From positions 62,001 through 126,000 of the forward strand of contig CAJNOJ010000033.1 in the NCBI GenBank assembly GCA_905250025.1: a DNA stretch of 64,000 nt, in the 5' to 3' direction. Positions 35,642 through 47,491 of the stretch are shown here, piece after piece. Below the pieces are notes generated by a model. That model had not been told where the DNA came from, did not search any database, and saw only the letters and a program-made list of their open reading frames with translations. A program made the position numbers and the translations under genes. The DNA is from Adineta ricciae (taxonomy: Eukaryota > Rotifera > Eurotatoria > Adinetida > Adinetidae). How positions within the stretch are numbered: the stretch's first letter is position 1; each line of letters starts with the position of its first letter.

Positions 35642-38600
35642 TCATTGAGAAGACAAAACAAAATTTCGTACAACTGATTGCGTATCAAAATGTGTTTTAA
35701 TACCAACAGAAGCAAGTTCGGCGATAAGATACTGGAGTACATATGGTATCGTGACACGTTGAACCGTATTCGATGATGAACCACAACAATATCGACAGAC
35801 ATAACCGATTTTTGTTTTGACTAATGATAGCAATGAACCACAACGTGTGCATACGTATGCACGTGTTTCATCTGAACAATGGAGAAGACGATCTAAAAGA
35901 ATACCAGCGACGCCATGCCCAAGAAGAGCGTCACGTTCCATTTCACCAACACGGATACCACCTTCACGACGACGACCTTTCACTGGTTGATTGGTTAATG
36001 CATCCACCGGTCCAGTTGTACGTACCTGGTTTGTATTTTAGTAATCAGATAGACATACAAAAAAATTTATATATTTTCTTTTCCTTACCTGAAATTTGTC
36101 ACTAACTAAATGACGAAGACGTTGGTAATAAACAACGCCCACAAAAATATCGACTTCAAGTTGAAGACCCGTTGTACCACTATACATCGATTCAGTTCCA
36201 TAATAGCTAAATCCCGCTAAACAAAAGAATAACTAGATCGATCAGGGTATGTTTCTTCTTCTTCGCACTTACCGGCTCGTAGTAGTCGTCCATAATAATC
36301 AACAGCCGGATAATCATCGTTGAATTGAAATGGTGTACCATCGTGTGATAAACCATGCAAAACCGCTGATTTGCCGGCCATGAATTCTAATAACATACCG
36401 ATAGTCATACGAGATGGAAAACCATGAGGGTTGAATATAATATCAGGTACAAGACCAGATTCAGTGAACGGTAAATCTTCTGTTGGGTACAAACGTGAAC
36501 AAACACCTTTTTGACCATGACGTGACGAAAATTTATCACCGATAATAGGTGTACGCTAAGATAGATTAAGAAAAATACAACTCTTTATCCACAAAATCGA
36601 AATAAAATTTTAGCGGATATATTTACCATAATACGATACATAATCCATGCTTTGGATTTTGGTAATTTTCCGTCTTCATCGCCAACGAGTGTCACTGACA
36701 TGATATATGCTGGNGTTGGGTACCTACGCGAACAAACACCTTTTTGACCATGACGTGACGAAAATTTATCACCGATAATAGGTGTACGCTAAGATAGATT
36801 AAGAAAAATACAACTCTTTATCCACAAAATCGAAATAAAATTTTAGCGGATATATTTACCATAATACGATACATAATCCATGCTTTGGATTTTGGTAATT
36901 TTCCGTCTTCATCGCCAACGAGTGTCACTGACATGATATATGCTGGTTCTTTCTTATGATACCGCACTGTTTTGTATTCTTGAGTCAATGTATTCAAATA
37001 ACAACAAAGAACCGCATCAGGCTGAATCGTTGAGCCAATCACAGGTAAACCGTCAGCATCCAAATGACGCCAAAGAGGATTTTTCGTGTCCAAAGCTAGA
37101 AATAAATCCACATCATATTATCTAAAAATTGAATATTCGGATACTTACAAAAAACAAGCGGATGTTTTCCTTGATCAGTTCTATCCGTCACCAATTCTTG
37201 TAAATCGATTAACTAAGACGAAAAAATCAACGTGCAATAGCTCTTATCTATACTGATAATGAAACTAACTTCAGATGCATATATCGCACCATGAGCGAAA
37301 CCTCGTTCAATCGAACTTTTATTGATAACCATAGCATCTTCCATATCATATCCCTAAATATCAATAGGAAAGCGTATTTCGCATTGAATTGAAAAAGAAA
37401 TTACAGTATAGGAGAGTACAGCGACGATGGCATTGGTGCCCATGGCATAATCATCAAGTGCATATTGATTGTAAACACGTGTTCGAATAAGTGGTGCTTG
37501 TGGTGTGGTAATATAATATAATTTATTGTCATTTCGTTTTCGATATGCTAATGTTGGTGTACCCATTGTTTGTTTACCCATTTGACATTGATACATATTA
37601 CGAGGAGATTGATTGTATTCGCTGAATGGTGTTAAACTGGCTGTAATTGATAAGAAATTGTATTGTGTCAATTCTTGATGAGTTGTATGCTAAGAAAAAC
37701 CATACGTAAAGATTTTGAATTCAGAATGTATCTCGTTCTTACTCCAGGTACGAATTCATCATGAGTTATACATATACCAAGATAGACTTGCTCGAATGTA
37801 CCAACGTATTCGGTAGTTTTAGTTAATAAATTCATTACCGGTCGAATCATTCGAGCAGGTGTTGTAAAAATAAAGAGACCTGGATAAAGTGTATACAATC
37901 CATGTGGTTCCTTTGGTACTAGAACAATTTCTAAATGTTCAGCAACACCCGAACGACGACGGTTGCCCGTAGCTTTATCAAATCGAAGTTGTGCAGTAAT
38001 TAATGGTGCTTGATTGTCGTCAACAAATCTATACAGAACATATCTTTCTAAAGAAAACGTCATTGCAATGTACGAAACTTACCCCACAACTTGTCCATCA
38101 AGAACGACGTCGTAACAATCAATATCTAACGATGGTGCTCGTCGCATACCATACGAAAGTAATGTATCAATTAGAGCATCGATGGATGTATTCGTAGGTG
38201 TATCTTGTGTCACTTGACATGTCATACATAGATGATTGAGTAGACCGCACAGAGAACCATCAGGAGTGTGAACAGCGCAGAGAAAACCCCATGCTTCAGG
38301 AAGCAATTTTCGAACTGATGTCGTTTTGGTTTCTGTGAATGCATCACCACGATGTACGGAACGAAAATGAGATATAAATCGAAGAATATTCAAACGTTCG
38401 GCAATGATAGAGAAGCCACTAGTCTAAAAACAAACAGATTCCACATTGATTTTTATGTGCAATCGATCAACGGGGGTTACCTGTCTTAGACCTAAATTAG
38501 TTTTTGAGTTCAAATTTCCAGTTGCTAGAAAGTGCTCAAAAGCTTTTGCTATCTGTTCTTTATCCATGGTATCCATCGCTAGACGAAGTTCTGCAAATAA

Positions 38601-40520
38601 AAACGAAGATATTAAGGGTTCCGTTGGTGAACGACACTTACGCACTTGTAGTTATCGACGCATCGTTTGATGTCTTCGTACTTTTATTTAATTTCAAGAA
38701 AGTTTCGCGCAAGGATATTAACCATGTTTCCAATCGTTCCTAGAAAACCGAAAGACAGAAAGTATTCCTGTGCGAAGTATAGTCAAAATAATCTTACGGA
38801 AAGTAATGCTAAATAGACATGACCGGGCAAAAGAATTTCATGCATAGAGGGCGCATCTTGATCTTCAGCTTTACATTCATCTCGCACGTAAGAAAATAGT
38901 TTCCGAATCATGAATCTAAATCAAACTCATAGTTTCATTTATAGAAACACTGGTTATATACGAACGTTAGCATTTGAAATTTGGCTTTATCACTTTTCAG
39001 ATGAATCAATATGTAATTATCTAGTAAATAACGTGCAATATCAGCATTGGTATGCCATGATGGTCGTTGGAGACGCGTTCGAAAATGTGAACCAACATAA
39101 TCAATGATTAACTGACGTGTAATCAACGGTTGTTCATTCCAGTAAGTTTTTTGTAACTGACGAAGCATATATTTGATATTACTACACAAGAAGAACGCAT
39201 TCATCTATTTATTCCAATGAGCATCGATCCGCTTTAAACTACCTATCCAATGCACTATTATTTCTATAAGTACCACGCATGAGATTGGCATGAATTTCTC
39301 GATCAGATGTGTTATCATCAGCTAACATCTAGAATTTCAGATTCAAATCAAGTTTTGAAAATAGTAATTTACTCTACTTTGAGTATCATTATAACAGGAA
39401 TGAAATACATTTCTTTTCGGAACATAAACGCAAGTGATATAGCACCAGTATCCAAATAATGTAGTGTATTTTCCTAGAACGAATTAGAGACTAAAGTTTT
39501 GCTTTTGAAGTCAACAGTGATCTTACCACGCCGCGTTGATCGTCAGATAAACACCGAATTTGAACACCACGATCCGTAAATCCCGGACCACGTTGTCGCC
39601 ATCGTCCACGAGACATTGCTATTGGCTAAAATCAAACTTAAGCTCAGACAACAATCATTATCAACTTTGTTTTCATACATAATTTCGTCTTGTCATTGTC
39701 AATAAACGTACAATACGTTCGTAACCCTTCACAATAAAATATCCACCATTCTCATTTGGTTCTTCATATTTTGAACATAGTTCTTTCGTATTCATATTGG
39801 CTAAATTACATGCGTCACTCTAAAAGAAACAAGTGTACTTGAGAATACTGAACAGCTGAATGAAGATCAAGATGTTCATACTCGAACCATAACAGGTATT
39901 GGTCCAAGACTTCGATCGTATGATTCACGTCCAATCAGTTTACCATTTTGATCGAATACTTCGCCATGGATACGAGCATGTAAAGTTCCTGAGTATGTAC
40001 TCTTACCCATACGAGCTTCAGCAGGATAAACATAATGACTGAGACGATTTGCGCCTGCAACTACTTTTGCTTTTGGTCGAGCGATTTCCAAACTCTGACA
40101 ATGAGAAAACAAATTCGAAAAAGAAGAAGAAGAATATATTGTTTGCTCTTACCACGAATTTCAATTTCACACGTAGTTTTGTATTTGTTTCGAATTCTAA
40201 TGGTAAGATCGCCTGTATAATCATTGAAAAAGTCAATAAATAATACAATTCCGTGGTATTCTTTTCTTACACTAGCTGCTTTCATCAGACCTTCTTTAAG
40301 CATCCAATTGAATGAATCTACATGTGGTCGAGTAACATCACACATTGCCTGTAGAAATTTATATAAAAGACGCGGATTCTATACAATTGAAATTACTAAC
40401 TGGTATAGGTCCATCTTTGCGATTGAATGTTTTCGTTAAATATTCAAATGTTTCATCTTGCTGACGAGTGGAAGATGTTGATGATATTGTAGAATTATGC
40501 TCTCGATTCTTTTTACCCAT
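35642..40520 (-). CDS. POLR1B: RNA polymerase I second-largest subunit RPA2
   Basis: Minus-strand gene of many exons (roughly sixteen), ATG at 40520, stop at 35642. Diagnostic Pol I stretches are [15 protein letters not shown] near the start, [31 protein letters not shown], a KGYERIV-type segment, [26 protein letters not shown] and [23 protein letters not shown], followed by [25 protein letters not shown]. Later come [18 protein letters not shown], the hybrid-binding region [39 protein letters not shown], and the C-terminal [27 protein letters not shown] with a CxxC...CxxC zinc motif ([16 protein letters not shown]). These separate it from RPB2 and RPC2. The exon pair for [18 protein letters not shown] and [11 protein letters not shown] appears twice because of the duplication around the n at 36714, so an exact coding sequence cannot be given. 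Confidence 0.94.
36482..36946. repeat. Direct duplication of 232 bp around an assembly gap
   Basis: 36482-36713 and 36715-36946 are direct copies separated by the single n at 36714. They differ at about three positions near their left ends and are otherwise identical over >200 bp. Each copy holds the same intron and parts of two RPA2 exons. An n with identical flanks is the usual signature of two contig ends left unmerged during scaffolding, so the duplication is probably not real. Confidence 0.85.
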
Positions 40521-40856
40521 TTTCACTTTGAAGAAGGCAAATCTCTAAGCAATATAAAACTAACTGAACGAGATATTCGTTAACTTGTGTCCATAAAATA
40601 TCTACTCATGATCGCATTGGTCGTTCCAAACCGTCCAAATCATCCAATCAACAATCGATATTATAGTTCATACAATATTCGGCTTGTCTGTAGGAAAAAA
40701 GAGAACGGATAGTCGAATTGAAAATTTTCGTACAAAGAATCTCTCATGTAAACGCTAAAACTACTCAAAACGAATTTCTGGTAATAGATATCGTCTTGTC
40801 TTTTACAGTTTCATAGACAATAGAAAGCAAAAAAAAATTCCATGGCAAAAAAGTGG
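40521..40856. other. Intergenic between RPA2 start and tRNA-Ser
   Basis: AT-rich promoter-side sequence for RPA2. An acceptor-like CCTTCTTCAAAG on the minus strand lies about 5 nt before the RPA2 ATG. The left side of the tRNA has a run of A on the + strand, i.e. the T-run terminator on the tRNA strand. Confidence 0.4.
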
Positions 40857-40938
40857 CGACGAGGGTGAGATTCGAACTCACGCGGGCAGAGCCCATTAGA
40901 TTAGCAGTCTAACGCCTTAACCGCTCGGCCACCTCGTC
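40857..40938 (-). tRNA. tRNA-Ser (anticodon GCU)
   Basis: Class II tRNA of 82 nt on the minus strand. The acceptor stem GACGAGG pairs with CCTCGTC, followed by discriminator G. The D-arm is GGCCGAGCGGTTAAGGC, the anticodon loop is CTGCTAA (anticodon GCT) within TTAGACTGCTAATCTAA, and there is a long variable arm. The T-arm is GTTCGAATC. A and B box sequences are intact. CCA follows the discriminator in the genome, then C and a T run that can terminate Pol III. Confidence 0.95.
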
Positions 40939-41592
40939 GAAGAATCTTATTGATAAAACATTTAATGAATCAACCTGTTCATAATCTTCGTCAAGGATTT
41001 CCGACAAAAGTCAAAAAAACTTCATCGCTGCTCATTGAATTTCGTAGGAATAGATTTCTGAAAGTTGATTAATTAACGAGTCTATAAGCACTATTACAAC
41101 GAACTCAACGACTTGACATAGATGAAGCCTATAAATCACATTAATTCATGTTTAGTTTCTCACGAATCTTAACAATAAAAAAAGCAATCATGATGATGTT
41201 TTTCACCACCACTAAATGTATGTGAAACCTATCGTATAAATTCCTTTTTTCTTCCTCGTGAAATGATGTGCAAACGAATTAGAAACTTTCGTGATTTATT
41301 TGTTTCATATTTATTTACCTATCTCTAAAATATAATGCCTTTCTACATGTTAAATTAACGCGACCATTTCTAGTCATTCATAGTTAAAAAAATCGAGGGC
41401 GAAAATATTCGAAAATGAAAGACTTCCTCCTGTGATCTGTTCGATAGTTCGTGAAACGAAGGTGAAAATGATTATTCAACGTGTAGATAAACTTTTCAAG
41501 AAATAATCAAACAAAATCTACCAATGATCACAGATTACGAAAGACATAAGAGAGATGGAGAGAGAAACGTAATTTCTAGCATTCATAGAGAT
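40939..41592. other. Intergenic, nothing supported
   Basis: AT-rich spacer between tRNA-Ser and the 3' end of the next minus-strand gene. No coding signal. Confidence 0.4.
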
Positions 41593-42498
41593 TCAGTTTA
41601 TCGTTCTCGTTGACGAGTTTGTTAACAATGGTAATGACACGACACAAGTGGACTTTTTTTGTTTATAACGACGTAATGGTCGTGGTTGTTCAGCATATGA
41701 CATGAGAAAAAGGTTGGCTGGCGACGACGCACGAAGTGGTGTTTCTTGAAGGATAGCTATTTGATTCTGGAAATGTTTTAACTGTTGCTGTAAAAAGAAA
41801 GAATGAACGGCGAGAAGGTATTTAACGTGTTCATCAACATACCTTTCTAACACGACGTTTGAGCGACGTGATATGATCACTGTATCGACATGGCATCAGA
41901 TTTTTGACATAGAGACCTTCTCTTCTTATCGAATTATCTAGTAAAGAATCGAATTCTTCAGGTGGATCTAGAACAGAATTATTATGAAAATCAATATGTA
42001 CAATTCGAAAGATTTTCACCTGTATGTGCCACAATGATCTCTTGTTCGTTGATGATATACGACTCGTCAGTAAAAGATTGTAATGTAACATTCGAGGTTT
42101 CAAAGGATCTTGCTAACTAGAAAAAAATAGCGATTTCAATTGAAATTAATCAATGTTGCTGAGCAACATAATCGAAGGAATTTTCAAGGTGATTTACATA
42201 CGCATCGATGAGATTTAGTATCTGGTTTTCTTGTTGTTTCGTATCTGCCAGCAACACCAGGTTTCAAACGAGCTAATAAAAGCCGATGCCAGTCATTACT
42301 ATTCGCATTTGCAGTATTGACAGAATCCTTTCGAAAAGAAATCAATTTTCTATACTCTGACCTTATTTAAATTCGTCCGAACAGACCTTGATTGAATACG
42401 CTGATGGAATATTTCTACAAACATTGGTTTGTTTTTGGTAGAGTCTTTTGGAATTTAAGTTCAACGAATTGAATGTTTGCATCATCGTTTCTGTCATG
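41593..42498 (-). CDS. Unknown protein, five exons (~220 aa)
   Basis: Rebuilt on the minus strand from the ATG at 42498: exon 1 to about 42388, exon 2 about 42328-42202, exon 3 about 42119-42021, exon 4 about 41969-41843, exon 5 about 41789-41593. Junctions are GT-AG with introns of ~50-80 nt and consistent frame. The product starts MTETMMQTFNSLNLNSKRLY. It contains a segment DWHRLLLARLKPGVAGRYE, an acidic stretch DPPEEFDSLLDNSIRREGLYV, and a basic, likely coiled region HITSLKRRVRKQQLKHFQNQIA before a Ser/Pro/Thr-rich tail. No signal peptide or membrane segment. I do not recognise the family; the helical centre suggests a protein-protein contact role at most. Confidence 0.65.
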
Positions 42499-42836
42499 AT
42501 CACGTCTGTGTCTCCGCTTGGTGTACGTGAACTTACCAGAGGAGAAATATACAAAAAAAAAGAGACTTGTATAAATAAAATAACACTTGATCAACTCTCG
42601 TATACATTTTTTTTTCTTTTTCTTACGTTTTTCTCTCTCATTCTCTCTTTCGTTCTCCTTCAAGACATATCCATTTGATTGTGACGAACAACTGAAAATA
42701 TTCTAACGTTGCATTTAATCAATCAGACAATTGATTGGTATTTGTTTGTTTGTGCTTGTCAAAAATAATTTTTCTATATATAAATGCATTTTATTCACTG
42801 ACGAAAAAGAGAAAGAAAATAAGACGACATTTTTTC
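42499..42836. other. Intergenic, low-complexity
   Basis: T-rich and CT/GA-rich sequence upstream of the 220-aa gene and downstream of the 552-aa membrane-protein gene. Nothing else. Confidence 0.4.
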
Positions 42837-44668
42837 TTAGATACGAATTGGAGTGTCTGTAGTTTGAGTTGACATATCGATGTGAGAGTGAACGGACACA
42901 TTATTCAGTTCATCTTTTGATTTCATAGAACCCGAAGTCATGTGAGCAGGATGTTCCAATGTCCAATCAGATCGACGATGTTGACCACAATAGACACGAT
43001 AGCAAACACCAATACATATAGGAATAAGCGCAACTAATACTATTAAAACGACGATAGTATATGGTAGATCTAAAAGAAAAATAGGTGTATAAATCAATCT
43101 ATCGATAAAGAGTAACATACTGCTATCACTAGTTATGATATTCCAATAGTGTGCTACAAAGTTCTCTTCATCTTCCAGATCAACAATTGTTGTATTTGCT
43201 GCATTTAAACCATTGATGATTTCTGGCTTCACTACAGTAGGTAAATCATCGTCATCATCAAATTGATATTCTTCTGCTGGGTCGACAGGTTGGGGAGCAG
43301 GAGGCGATGGCAATGTCGTCGATTCAAGAGTGTTTCGTAATAGAGCGGCTGCCGCTTGAGCCCCGTTAGGTATTACTTTAAAGCAGCTTGGCAATGTCAC
43401 AACACTGTTGCTTTCAAAAATAGCCAAGTTTTCACCATCAAAACGACGATATCGTGTAGCACTGAATCCAGCCGGAACTGCCAAGCTAAAATCTTTACAA
43501 TTCCATCCGTATTCCACTCGAATAGATAAGTTTAAATTAATATCAGTCACTGCCAAGTGACCTTGAAGTAGAAGGACTTTCACTTGTTCCGCAGGATACA
43601 ATTGACGATTGCTTAGGGCCATTTCAACATGACGACCACCAGTCACAGCGACAGTTAAATGTTCAACATGATTAATGACTTGAGCATAAAGAGATAATTG
43701 AAGAGTATCATCTGTTGATACACTTTCTTCGATAGGACAAAATATACGTGTAAAACCGCTGGCAAAACATCGATTTCGTCCTAAGAACGGCATGTAAGTA
43801 TGACATGTAGGTGCTCCTGAGTCGATTGTTTTCCAGATAAGACCAGTAGATGAAACAGTAACATTGTTCAATGTGCATAAATCTATGAAACAGAAAGAAA
43901 ACCGACCAACTGTGTTTAGACAAGAAAACATCTGAATGATTACTTGGCGAATAATGATGTTTTTCTATATCAAAATGGTATAGATACGGTAGTTGATGTG
44001 CGTTAAGTATCGCTGAATCCGTGGTATCCAATGGATTGATTAGTTCTTGTCTACTGATTTTAGTGAATCCTTCTTTATCTTCGTCATAAACAGGCAAACG
44101 AAGACGTAGAGATGGTTGATGTTCAAGTTTCGGATCGAAAACTGGCAATTGAAGATCGACATAGATTGATGGCACATCTGCGACTGGTCGTGCAGTATAA
44201 AAACGTGTGAGAAAGGAAAAATCTAAATCATATGCACCAACAAGTGATTTGGTTAATATAATCACGTTTTTTCTGGAAAATAAAATTTGAGCATAGTTGA
44301 ATGAATTTTCAACTAAGAATAGATTTTGCTTACCGTTGTGTCGGTGTTCGTCCCTCTAGAATTCGTTCAAGATATTCAGGGAAAAGGAAAATTTCCGACG
44401 AATTCGTATGTAGGATAAGTAAACCAGGACAATCATTGCAATAATTTTTCGTTTCTACCACCTTTCGGTAATTTGCATCGAATTCATTGATAAAACATTC
44501 TGTACTTTCTTTCACCAGACCCGAACGACGGTCAGGCATAACCTGATATCGATGAGGACCTTCTCGACGGACATTGCATTCACCATCGGTAAATGGTAAA
44601 CGACAACAACTACTATGAACATAATGAGGTAATAGGACACAGATCAACAAGAACGCAGCGTGCAACAT
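42837..44668 (-). CDS. Type I membrane protein of unknown family (552 aa)
   Basis: Exons 44668-44334, 44272-43944, 43882-43121 and 43069-42837 total 1,659 nt. Residues 1-19 are a signal peptide (MLHAAFLLICVLLPHYVHS), followed by a Cys-rich start (SCCRLPF..GECNV) and ECFINEF..NYCNDCPG. Residues ~30-420 are extracellular and beta-rich with scattered Cys and N-glycosylation sites. An acidic Pro-rich stalk (YQFDDDDDLP) precedes one membrane span (YTIVVLIVLVALIPICIGVCY, ~475-496) and a ~55-residue cytosolic tail. The 51-nt intron just before the span (43070-43120) is a stop-free multiple of three; retention would insert 17 mostly hydrophobic residues next to the membrane segment. Function unknown; surface receptor or adhesion roles are only guesses. 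Confidence 0.8.
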
Positions 44669-45747
44669 ATTCAGCGAATATCAGATGAGAAAAAGCTGAT
44701 TCCATTCTTGATTTCAACTTTAAATATACAAGATAAAGATAATCGTCTACGTGATCCTATGTATCGACTGTGATACGTGAAATATCAGTCGAAGAAATGT
44801 TATCTTGTAATCAAAGGAACAACGGAGGTGTATATGTATGTACATATTTCTCTTCCACTATAGTTTCACTTCATTTGTTTATTTTTACAAAATGTGAAAA
44901 ATGAGTTTCTCAGTAGAAGAATATAATGTTAACAATTATATTAATGTTTATGTTTCTACACAGAAATATGTTTCATCGGAAGAGATTTTTCAAGTGCTGC
45001 GAATGAATGCGAAGTAAAATACAGAGTGGTGTCGGAAGCGTTGACATACTGGAAAAATATTATGTAATAATAGATACATAGAGATATAGACGTGGAGAGA
45101 AGTTTATTATTGTTTATGGCAAAGAATTGACATTGAACATGTCATCCAGTCTAATTAATTCCATCGTGTAAAATGAATAGTGAAAAGAGCAGATCGCATT
45201 GCGTCGAAGAATGATGAACTCCATTCAACGCTCGTCTTAAAAGTATTTTGATTATATAATGAATGAAATCATGAAATGAATTCTTAACTGCGGAAGAAGT
45301 CACAATAAATTAATTTGGTGAATATTTCGATAAAAAGTGTCCTCACACACCCATCATGCATCGAATTACCTGGGTCATAAAGTGTTTTTCATTGTAAACA
45401 ACTTATCTTATCTCGATGTAATAACGCAATAGTTTACAAAAGGTTACCTTCTTATCAATCCGATCATATTTTTTCCTATTACTCATTTCAAATGTCTGTT
45501 AACGATATCTTCGTATTGTTCTAAAATGTGCTGTAGAAAACATTTCTTATTAATCATACTGTTGTAAAAAAGAAATGTTCGCAAACTTTGTTTACAAGCG
45601 AATTTTTCGTTTTCATATGTCAATGATATCAACAAAAGAAAAGTAAGGAAGAGGGGCGAAAAAGGCAACTATTTGAATGTCAAAACATTGTGTGATCTGT
45701 TTTTTGAAATGAAATATGTGGAACGAAGGCGGAGAAAAAAAAACTGG
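44669..45747. other. Intergenic, nothing supported
   Basis: AT-rich, with short open frames only. The left end is the promoter side of the membrane-protein gene; the right end borders the second tRNA-Ser, including its T-run terminator. Confidence 0.4.
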
Positions 45748-45829
45748 CGACGAGGGTGAGATTCGAACTCACGCGGGCAGAGCCCATTAGATTAGCAGTC
45801 TAACGCCTTAACCGCTCGGCCACCTCGTC
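45748..45829 (-). tRNA. tRNA-Ser (anticodon GCU), second copy
   Basis: Identical over all 82 nt to the copy at 40857-40938 and on the same strand, with the same genomic CCA after the discriminator and a T run downstream on its strand. Only about four bases of the 5' flank (CTTC) are shared beyond the gene, so the copies are old enough for their flanks to have diverged. Confidence 0.95.
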
Positions 45830-46026
45830 GAAGTTGCCCTTCAACGACTATCGTTCAAGTCAAGTTCGTTAGAGAATCTTGTCGAACTTCAAATAGGATT
45901 CACGAAGAGAAAACATTTTTCAAAGACAATATTTATTCGAATGGGTGTATAAGTTTAAAACGATACAAATGACAGAAAAGCAATTGATTGAATTGAATTT
46001 ATGTAGAATAAAGATGTTCTGCTCGT

Positions 46027-46436
46027 TTACTCTTCACTGCTTTCTTTCTCGATCTTTGGATCGTTAGTTTTGGCAACGTTTGAGTCAGCCGATGCTTCAT
46101 CAGCTTGTTTTTCATTACTATCACTTTCTGATTGTTGAACTGTTTTAAGAAATTCAAGCGCTTTCGCAAGTTTGACATCTTCGTTTTCATCGCTGATGGC
46201 AACATGCAATTTTTCTTCGTCACTTTCATCATCAATTGATGGTGCTGTAGTATGGGATTCATTCGATTCTACGCTGTCGTCTTCTTCACTTGCCGATAAA
46301 GACGATTCGATCGCTAAAATAAAATGATTTACGAAAACGGAAAACGAATCTAATTCGGCAACTTACGATTCCCATTTGAATAATGGATTAAAGTAACAAG
46401 TAAACCAATGGAAAGAAGAATGAATAATGCTCGCAT
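46027..46436 (-). CDS. Small acidic secreted protein (115 aa)
   Basis: Exons 46436-46377 and 46314-46027 total 348 nt. Exon 1 encodes a signal peptide (MRALFILLSIGLLVTLIHYSNG). Exon 2 encodes a highly acidic Ser/Glu/Asp-rich chain with one possible helix (VKLAKALEFLKTVQQSES) and a Lys/Glu-rich end. No Cys in the mature part, so it is probably disordered and extracellular. A run of TATA sequence at about 46500-46520, 65-85 nt upstream on the minus strand, could be its TATA element. Family unknown. Confidence 0.7.
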
Positions 46437-47491
46437 TGTATTTGAAATCTTGGTAAATGTATTCGAAACAAACGCGTCTCCTATATCTTCAAAAAACAAC
46501 TATATATATATATATATGTCGATATAAAATGATAAGGGAACAAAAATTTGCTCTATGACGTCTATTGAGAGTGAAATGCCAGACGGCTTCCTTCACTGCT
46601 ATGCACAGTGGGGGAATATATGCGTAATAATCACCCTTATTTTTTTTATTCTACAGTCTATGATAATAAAGAGTTTGTTGAGCTATGACTGATGTTTTTC
46701 TTTCAAACGTGATCATGTTGAATATTCCCCTGGATGATAAATAAATATCTCGGCATAACGGGTGTTATCATAAGTTAATTTGATTAAGTAAGAATGAGAA
46801 ATGTTTTTTTCTGTTTTTATTGTCATAGATATCTGTTGAGAAAAGTTTGAGAAATGACGAAGAAAAAGGAAGAGTTAATATTTACTTGAACGCCGACAGC
46901 AAAGTTGAGGGTAACAGAAATAAATGCGTGTTTGTTTAAGAATTTTTATTCCATACTGCTATACTTTTTTCTCTTTTCTTGACGTTGTCATAGTTATTTC
47001 AAGCATTTCTGATAAATACATATAAATATATGTACAAAAGACAATCATGTATTTTCTACCAACAATATTTTATTAATTGTAGTAGAAATCGTTCAAAATT
47101 TTAACAATATTGAATAGAGATACAAAACCTTATTCAACACAAATCGTGACTTTGTTTTGCAGCGAACCATTCCATATTCAAAGAAAATTGCTCTTGATTC
47201 TTGACTGCCGTATTTTTCTTGATTACTTCGTTGAACGTATGGAGCGGATAGTAGATGAAGTGTACTATTGATGCGTTTACACGAGTGCAGATGTACGCGT
47301 ATATTTAGTTAACCGTATTGGAGTTCAAATACTGCACATTCAACTTTTTTTATTGAAAAATCGTTACTACTACTCATAATATAAAAGAAAAAGATGTGTA
47401 ACACAAATCGCTAGAAATGTTTCCTCTTTATGAGATCAAGAAGATGTATAATCGACGCTGCTTGTAAATTCAACGGATGATTTCTATTGAA
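46437..47491. other. Intergenic with TA repeat
   Basis: A (TA)n run lies at 46501-46517. The remainder is AT-rich, including the 3' flank of the Gly/Met-rich gene near 47400-47490. No gene. Confidence 0.4.

Noticed and set aside
36482..36946. True tandem exon duplication in RPA2
   Set aside because: The copies flank an n, are near-identical including intron sequence, and would repeat an essential catalytic segment. An assembly artefact is far more likely.
35642..40520. Pol II or Pol III second-largest subunit
   Set aside because: The [21 protein letters not shown] block and the short CxxC zinc region match Pol I RPA2, not RPB2 or RPC2.
42837..44668. HAP2/GCS1-type gamete fusogen
   Set aside because: The single-span layout is similar, but none of the HAP2 signature sequence or Cys pattern is visible.
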